Positions 60,353 through 64,000 of a DNA stretch of 64,000 bases are shown piece after piece. Each line of letters starts with the position of its first letter. Position 1 is the first letter of the stretch. Below the pieces are notes generated by a model. It made no database searches. It saw nothing but the letters and a program-made list of their open reading frames with translations, and was not told the DNA's origin. Source of the DNA: JAJRXG01 sp964640065 (GTDB lineage Bacteria > Bacteroidota > Bacteroidia > Chitinophagales > Saprospiraceae). The stretch covers positions 56,270 to 120,269 of the forward strand of contig CAZXIE010000001.1 in the NCBI GenBank assembly GCA_964640065.1, given 5' to 3'. The translations under genes were made by a program, and so were the position numbers.

Positions 60353-61249
60353 ATGACTGTCTCTCTCGACGTCGTAGTTTGTACTTATCAAAGAGAAGAC
60401 ATCCTTGTTGAGTGTGTAGAAAAGTTGCTGAGTCAGCATACCGATGATACTCAGATCACCTATCGCGTCATCATCGTTAACAATGCTCCGGAGGCGTTTT
60501 CTCATGAGACACTTCTCCTGGAGAAATATAATCATATCGACATCATCCATGAGAAGAAACCTGGCCTTAGTATAGCTCGTAACAAGGGTATCGCTTTCGC
60601 AAATGGGGATTGGATAGCATTTCTAGATGATGATGCTTTGGTACCAGATGACTACATCCAAAAGATCTCTTCTATCATCCATGAGGAATCTTGGCAATGC
60701 TTCGGCGGACACATCACCTCGTGGTGGAAGTATGGTCGTCCGGCATGGTTAGCTGAAGACTTTGGTTCTAAACCCTTTATCTCAGATCATCGAATATCTC
60801 TATCGCAGAAGTACAACTGGGGCAGTAACATCATCATCAAAAGATCGTGCCTAGAGGAGATAGGGCTCTTCCCCACTGATATCGGCATGAAAGGTAAAAC
60901 GCTAGGTTATGCTGCTGAAAATATCGTCCAAGACAAACTACGAGCACTTGAGTATACCATCGGCTATGATCCCGACTTAACTATAGAACATCTCGTACTT
61001 CCTCAAAAGCTCAAGTTGAGATGGCACATCTCCTCAGCCTATGCTACAGGTCGCGATGGCAGACAAGTATATCAAGATCAATATGGTCTTGGAGGATTTC
61101 TCAAATCCTTCAAGAATTGCATCTCGAGACCGATCAAAGCACTCGGTTATTGGGTAGCGAATCCGTCAACTCATCCCAAGACTATCCTCCTGAAAGTTAT
61201 CCAACCTTATGCTCTGCTGGCTGGCAAGCTAGTCTCCCTCACCAGATAA
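60353..61249 (+). CDS. glycosyltransferase family 2 protein
   Basis: A 298-residue GT-A-fold enzyme. The nucleotide-sugar site starts VSLDVVVCTYQREDILVECVE, and the metal-binding acidic motif is FLDDDALVP near 97-105. A second conserved block is KGKTLGYAAENIVQDKLR with an ED-like EN, followed by the acceptor-binding HLVLPQKL. No membrane anchor is evident. It probably transfers a sugar to a surface glycan, but donor and acceptor are unknown. It is co-transcribed with the symporter gene by spacing, though the link may be only positional. Confidence 0.88.
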   Translation: MTVSLDVVVCTYQREDILVECVEKLLSQHTDDTQITYRVIIVNNAPEAFSHETLLLEKYNHIDIIHEKKPGLSIARNKGIAFANGDWIAFLDDDALVPDDYIQKISSIIHEESWQCFGGHITSWWKYGRPAWLAEDFGSKPFISDHRISLSQKYNWGSNIIIKRSCLEEIGLFPTDIGMKGKTLGYAAENIVQDKLRALEYTIGYDPDLTIEHLVLPQKLKLRWHISSAYATGRDGRQVYQDQYGLGGFLKSFKNCISRPIKALGYWVANPSTHPKTILLKVIQPYALLAGKLVSLTR

Positions 61250-61316
61250 GAGCTGTCAATTATCCTCAACAATAGAAGTCAGTTAATCATTTACCTTACG
61301 TACACAATCCATAGAT

Positions 61317-62321
61317 ATGAAATCAGTCGTCATCAAAAACCCAGGAGGTCTCGATAATCTGCAAATATTAGAAAAAGATGATCCGACGCCAGGCACTGGC
61401 GAAGTAGCTGTGAGATGGCACGCTACTTCTCTTAACTATCATGATTACCTCGTGGCTATCGGAGGCATACCTGTCACAGATAATCGTATCCCGATGTCTG
61501 ATGGTGCTGGTGAAGTGATCGCTGTGGGTAAAGATGTAATGGATTGGTCAGTAGGTGATAAGGTGATGTCACTCTTCTTTCCAGGTTGGATAGATGGCGC
61601 TCCTCAGTTCAACAAGATAGCAGGTGTGAGTGGAGAAACCATAGATGGTTATATCACAGAAGCCTCTTGCATATCGGCCAAGAGTCTAACTCGTATACCA
61701 GATGGATATAGTTATGCCGAAGCTGCCACATTACCATGCGCTGGACTAACAGCTTGGAACGGCCTGATGCACACAGGAGGGCTCTACGCAGGACAGAGTG
61801 TCTGTATACAAGGTACTGGTGGTATGTCGATGCTTGCATTGTCATTTGCAAAAGCAGCAGGTGCTAGGGTATTTGCAACTACCTCATCTCCAGAGAAAGC
61901 GGAGTATCTTATGAGTCTAGGCTGCGAAAGAGTCTTCAATTATAAAGAAGACGAAAGGTGGGGTAAAAGTATCTACAAAGCTGCAGGTGGCGGGGTCGAT
62001 CTCGTCTTAGATGTTGGAGGTGGTTCAACGATGAAGCAGTCCATCGAGGCTGCTAAGATCGGTGGCAACATCATCGCCATAGGTATCCTTGGCAATGGGC
62101 GTAAAGGAGAAATTACTTTCCCTAAGATGTTTTTCAAGTTTCTCAGTATGAATGGTATAGCCGTTGGTAGTCGGGAGATGCAGGAGGCGATGGTGACAGC
62201 GATAGAAGCTAATGATATCAAACCACAAGTAGACAAGAGCTTTGGGTTCGATCAGCTAGCTGATGCTTTTAGATATCAAGAGACTGGTCAGCATATCGGT
62301 AAGATAGTGCTGGAGTGGTAA
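61317..62321 (+). CDS. NAD(P)-dependent MDR oxidoreductase
   Basis: A 334-residue medium-chain dehydrogenase/reductase of the zinc-independent branch (quinone oxidoreductase or YhdH-like). The N-terminal fold includes WHATSLNYHDYLVAIGG and IPMSDGAGEVIAVG, where zinc enzymes would have a Cys/His catalytic site that is missing here. The Rossmann motif reads GTGGMSMLALSFAKAAGARVFATTSS, with a second at VLDVGGGSTMKQ. It should reduce a quinone or enone using NADPH. It is 67 bases from the glycosyltransferase and not clearly in the same unit. Confidence 0.88.
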   Translation: MKSVVIKNPGGLDNLQILEKDDPTPGTGEVAVRWHATSLNYHDYLVAIGGIPVTDNRIPMSDGAGEVIAVGKDVMDWSVGDKVMSLFFPGWIDGAPQFNKIAGVSGETIDGYITEASCISAKSLTRIPDGYSYAEAATLPCAGLTAWNGLMHTGGLYAGQSVCIQGTGGMSMLALSFAKAAGARVFATTSSPEKAEYLMSLGCERVFNYKEDERWGKSIYKAAGGGVDLVLDVGGGSTMKQSIEAAKIGGNIIAIGILGNGRKGEITFPKMFFKFLSMNGIAVGSREMQEAMVTAIEANDIKPQVDKSFGFDQLADAFRYQETGQHIGKIVLEW

Positions 62322-62348
62322 GTTGAAAAGAGGGATGAAATAATCATC

Positions 62349-62388
62349 CACGTTATCGCTAGGGCTTTTATTCTTACTCGCATAACGT
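62349..62388. repeat. spaced inverted repeat in intergenic region
   Basis: ACGTTAT at 62350-62356 and ATAACGT at 62382-62388 form a 7-bp inverted repeat 25 bases apart, after the oxidoreductase gene. It lacks a T run. The 278 bases up to the HTH gene hold nothing else I recognise. Confidence 0.25.
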
Positions 62389-62599
62389 GAGTTATACTGG
62401 TTTGTTCGACCTTCATCTTATTCTTACAACAACGGTCCTGATCAAAAAATAGATTTCATCTATATGTATCCATATACTGAGTAAGTGGTGAAATGTAAGT
62501 ATTCCTGTATTTCATGATTTCGTCATTCTCAATTTCTTTGACAGAAGAAAATTGATTTATCAACCGAGTCCAAAAATCACGAATTCAAACTCCTGTGAA

Positions 62600-62833
62600 A
62601 TGCTCATTACCAATCGAGAAAGAGAAGTCTTAAATCTAGTTGCTTATGAATATACAAGCAATCAAATAGCTCAATTGCTATATCTCAGTCCCCACACTAT
62701 AATTTCTCACAGAAAGAGTCTGATGAACAAATTAAATGCCAGAAGCTTGGCAGGAATGGTGAGACGAGGTTGTCAACTTGGACTCATCGATGAATCAAAT
62801 CGCGATATAATTGCGCTCGAGTACATACAGTAG
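62600..62833 (+). CDS. LuxR/GerE-type HTH protein
   Basis: The ATG at 62600 is chosen over a TTG at 62552. The 77-residue product is a single GerE helix-turn-helix: LITNREREVLNLVAYEYTSN, then IAQLLYLSPHTIISHRKSLMNKLNAR. It has the TxREREVL start and the HTIxxHRKxLMNKL recognition helix of the family. There is no receiver or sensor domain, so it is either a small stand-alone regulator or the C-terminal remnant of a response regulator. The preceding bases show no receiver remnant that I can see. Confidence 0.75.
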   Translation: MLITNREREVLNLVAYEYTSNQIAQLLYLSPHTIISHRKSLMNKLNARSLAGMVRRGCQLGLIDESNRDIIALEYIQ

Positions 62834-63043
62834 TCTGAAACTAGCTCACTAGTTTTAATAAAAAAAAGCAATCGCCTTGATACTTATACTATCACAGCTT
62901 TCGCTATTAACATTAGGTCATCTGCTGCCGTAGCTAAAAATCAAATAGTTCAAAACAACTTCCGAAACTCTGTAGAATTAGGTTTGAACTTTAGAAATCC
63001 AAATGGTGGAATATTGGAAATAGAAAGAAAGGGTTGTAATTAA
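62834..63043 (+). other. open frame without start codon, possible gene remnant
   Basis: After the HTH stop codon the same frame stays open for about 69 codons and ends at a TAA (63041-63043), reading LDTYTITAFAINIRSSAAV and then SVELGLNFRNPNGGILEIER. It has no ATG. The codon pattern looks protein-like, so it may be the tail of a deleted gene. I do not recognise a family. Confidence 0.3.
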
Positions 63044-63110
63044 CCTGTACTAAAAGCCTGCGATCTCACTAGAAGTAATCTCAAGACATTCAAGTTCAAA
63101 ATTATCTTTC

Positions 63111-63126
63111 CTCTACTTTTGTAGAG
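63111..63126 (+). promoter_or_regulatory. BlaI-type operator overlapping the -7 promoter element
   Basis: CTCTAC-TTTT-GTAGAG is a perfect 6+6-bp palindrome containing TACTTTTG (63114-63121), an exact TANNTTTG element. BlaI/MecI-family repressors bind TACA/TGTA-like palindromes and often control their own operon, so this is a good autorepression site for the next gene. The -7 element ends 7 bases before the ATG. Confidence 0.6.
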
Positions 63127-63128
63127 TA

Positions 63129-63497
63129 ATGATACAACTATCCAAATCCGAAGAACAACTCATGATCCATATCTGGGATCTAGAGAAAGCTTATACAAGA
63201 GACATCATCGAGTTATATGAAAACCCTAAACCGGCTGTAACTACTATAGCAACTCTACTTAAGAGAATCAAAGACAAAGGCTTCATCGGATATAAGAAAG
63301 TGGGTAAAGCCCGTGAGTACTTTCCACTGATAGCAAAAGAAGACTATTGCAAAACGAACTTCGATGGTATAGTCTCTAGTTTTTTTAATAATTCAAGTTT
63401 GCAACTCGCTTCTTTTTTCACGAGAACTTCCAATCTCTCTAAGAGAGAGTTAAAAGAACTAAGAGCTATGATTGATCAGCAAATCCAAGAGAAATGA
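63129..63497 (+). CDS. BlaI/MecI/CopY family transcriptional repressor
   Basis: A 122-residue winged-helix protein: LSKSEEQLMIHIWDLEKAYTRDIIE opens the DNA-binding domain, PAVTTIATLLKRIKDKGFIGYKKVGKAREYFPLI is the conserved recognition helix and wing, and the C-terminal helical part mediates dimerisation. It is the repressor half of a BlaI-BlaR1-type pair: the following gene overlaps its stop codon by ATGA. In Bacteroidota such pairs often respond to signals other than beta-lactams, so the inducer is not known. Confidence 0.92.
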   Translation: MIQLSKSEEQLMIHIWDLEKAYTRDIIELYENPKPAVTTIATLLKRIKDKGFIGYKKVGKAREYFPLIAKEDYCKTNFDGIVSSFFNNSSLQLASFFTRTSNLSKRELKELRAMIDQQIQEK

Positions 63498-64000
63498 TCA
63501 TCATAGCATATATACTAAAGGCTAGTCTGTGTATGGCTATTGTGTTGGTCCTTTATGTTTTAGTACTAGAAAAAGAGAAAATTCTAAAGTTCAATAGATT
63601 CTATTTAATTACTGGATTAATCGCTGCTCATATCATCCCAATGATTCATACTCCTCTCGGTATAATCAAAGGACCTCCAATAACTACGCAGAGCGAGCCT
63701 TTTTCTTTAAATGCACTAATTGTATCTGAAGCTGATTCAATCGTTATATCCACATCATCCTGGTCATGGCAGCAAGGTGTTTTCTGGTTATATGTGATCA
63801 TCGCATCTATTCTTCTTCTTCGATTAACATACAACATTCTTCAGTTTAGAGCTAAGAGGATAAAGTTTCCAAAAACCAATTTTGAAGAAGTATCACTAGT
63901 CCTCACCAATCTCAAGGAAGCACCGCACTCCTTCTTGAAACACATATATTCTAATAAAGAAGAGTATGAATCAGGTGCCATCAAACATGCAGTGCTTCTT
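63494..64000 (+). CDS. BlaR1-like M56 metallopeptidase, N-terminal part
   Basis: The gene starts with ATG overlapping the repressor's TGA and runs off the right edge; 169 codons are visible. It begins MIIIAYILKASLCMAIVLVL, with TM1 about 3-24, TM2 about 38-50 and TM3 about 99-115. The segment PHSFLKHIYSNKEEYESGAIKHAVLL leads directly to the HExxH metal site, which lies just beyond the window. This matches the Bacteroidota M56/BlaR1 family, membrane proteins that cleave the partner repressor when a signal is sensed. The extracellular sensor and any TonB-like C-terminal domain cannot be seen. Confidence 0.88.
   Translation, partial: MIIIAYILKASLCMAIVLVLYVLVLEKEKILKFNRFYLITGLIAAHIIPMIHTPLGIIKGPPITTQSEPFSLNALIVSEADSIVISTSSWSWQQGVFWLYVIIASILLLRLTYNILQFRAKRIKFPKTNFEEVSLVLTNLKEAPHSFLKHIYSNKEEYESGAIKHAVLL

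Overview
The window looks like a chromosomal segment of a Bacteroidota bacterium, most probably of the class Saprospiria. This rests on a SprA-type type IX secretion (T9SS) translocon, several secreted proteins with type A T9SS C-terminal sorting domains, SdrD-B-like repeats, a DUF5777 beta-barrel, a TonB-dependent receptor, a split PntA, and promoters that fit the Bacteroidota -7 consensus TANNTTTG rather than a sigma-70 -10 box. Shine-Dalgarno sequences are largely absent. I saw no rRNA, tRNA, CRISPR array, intact insertion sequence or prophage. Assignment below phylum level is inference.

Layout. 1-3.5 kb: the end of a TraB/GumN protein, a gamma-carbonic anhydrase, a diheme cytochrome c with a DUF5777 barrel, and a bacilliredoxin. 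3.5-3.8 kb: a cluster of REP-like palindromes. 3.8-10.6 kb: four minus-strand secreted paralogues that together carry five copies of an unnamed ~150-residue domain; three of the proteins have T9SS sorting domains. 10.8-17.4 kb: a probable lipoprotein, a class IV aminotransferase, an EamA transporter with no normal start codon, a peroxiredoxin, the N-degron operon clpS-aat-M16 peptidase, and a beta-CASP exonuclease. 17.5-23.7 kb: mscL, aconitase, a GCS2-CBS fusion, a likely small RNA and a double-PDZ protein. 23.8-26.1 kb: a histidine kinase and an OmpR-type regulator.

26.1-34.9 kb is a tight seven-gene minus-strand operon: membrane TPR protein, GH3/beta-lactamase fusion, LolE-like permease, a small unknown, two cyclophilin lipoproteins and polyphosphate glucokinase. 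It reads as an envelope and peptidoglycan-recycling cluster. 35-45.5 kb: an AlkA-like glycosylase, an M1 peptidase, the 2478-residue SprA, and RuvA. 45.6-51 kb: purD followed by three parvulin/SurA-type chaperone genes. 51-51.5 kb is a decayed zone with a frameshifted glycosidase remnant and inverted repeats. 51.5-54.4 kb: the three-gene proton-translocating transhydrogenase. 54.5-58.5 kb: a TonB-dependent receptor fused to thrombospondin-3-like repeats and an OmpA domain. 58.7-62.3 kb: a sodium/solute symporter, a glycosyltransferase and an MDR oxidoreductase. 62.5-64 kb: an orphan LuxR-type HTH and a BlaI/BlaR1-type pair, the second cut by the window edge.

The main theme is the cell envelope: T9SS export through SprA, its sorted cargo, periplasmic folding factors, cell-wall hydrolysis and outer-membrane uptake. 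The strongest candidates for undescribed biology are the five-copy QNYRIFY domain family at 3.8-10.6 kb, the receptor-TSP3-OmpA fusion at 54.5-58.5 kb, and the structured plus-strand transcript ending at 22605.
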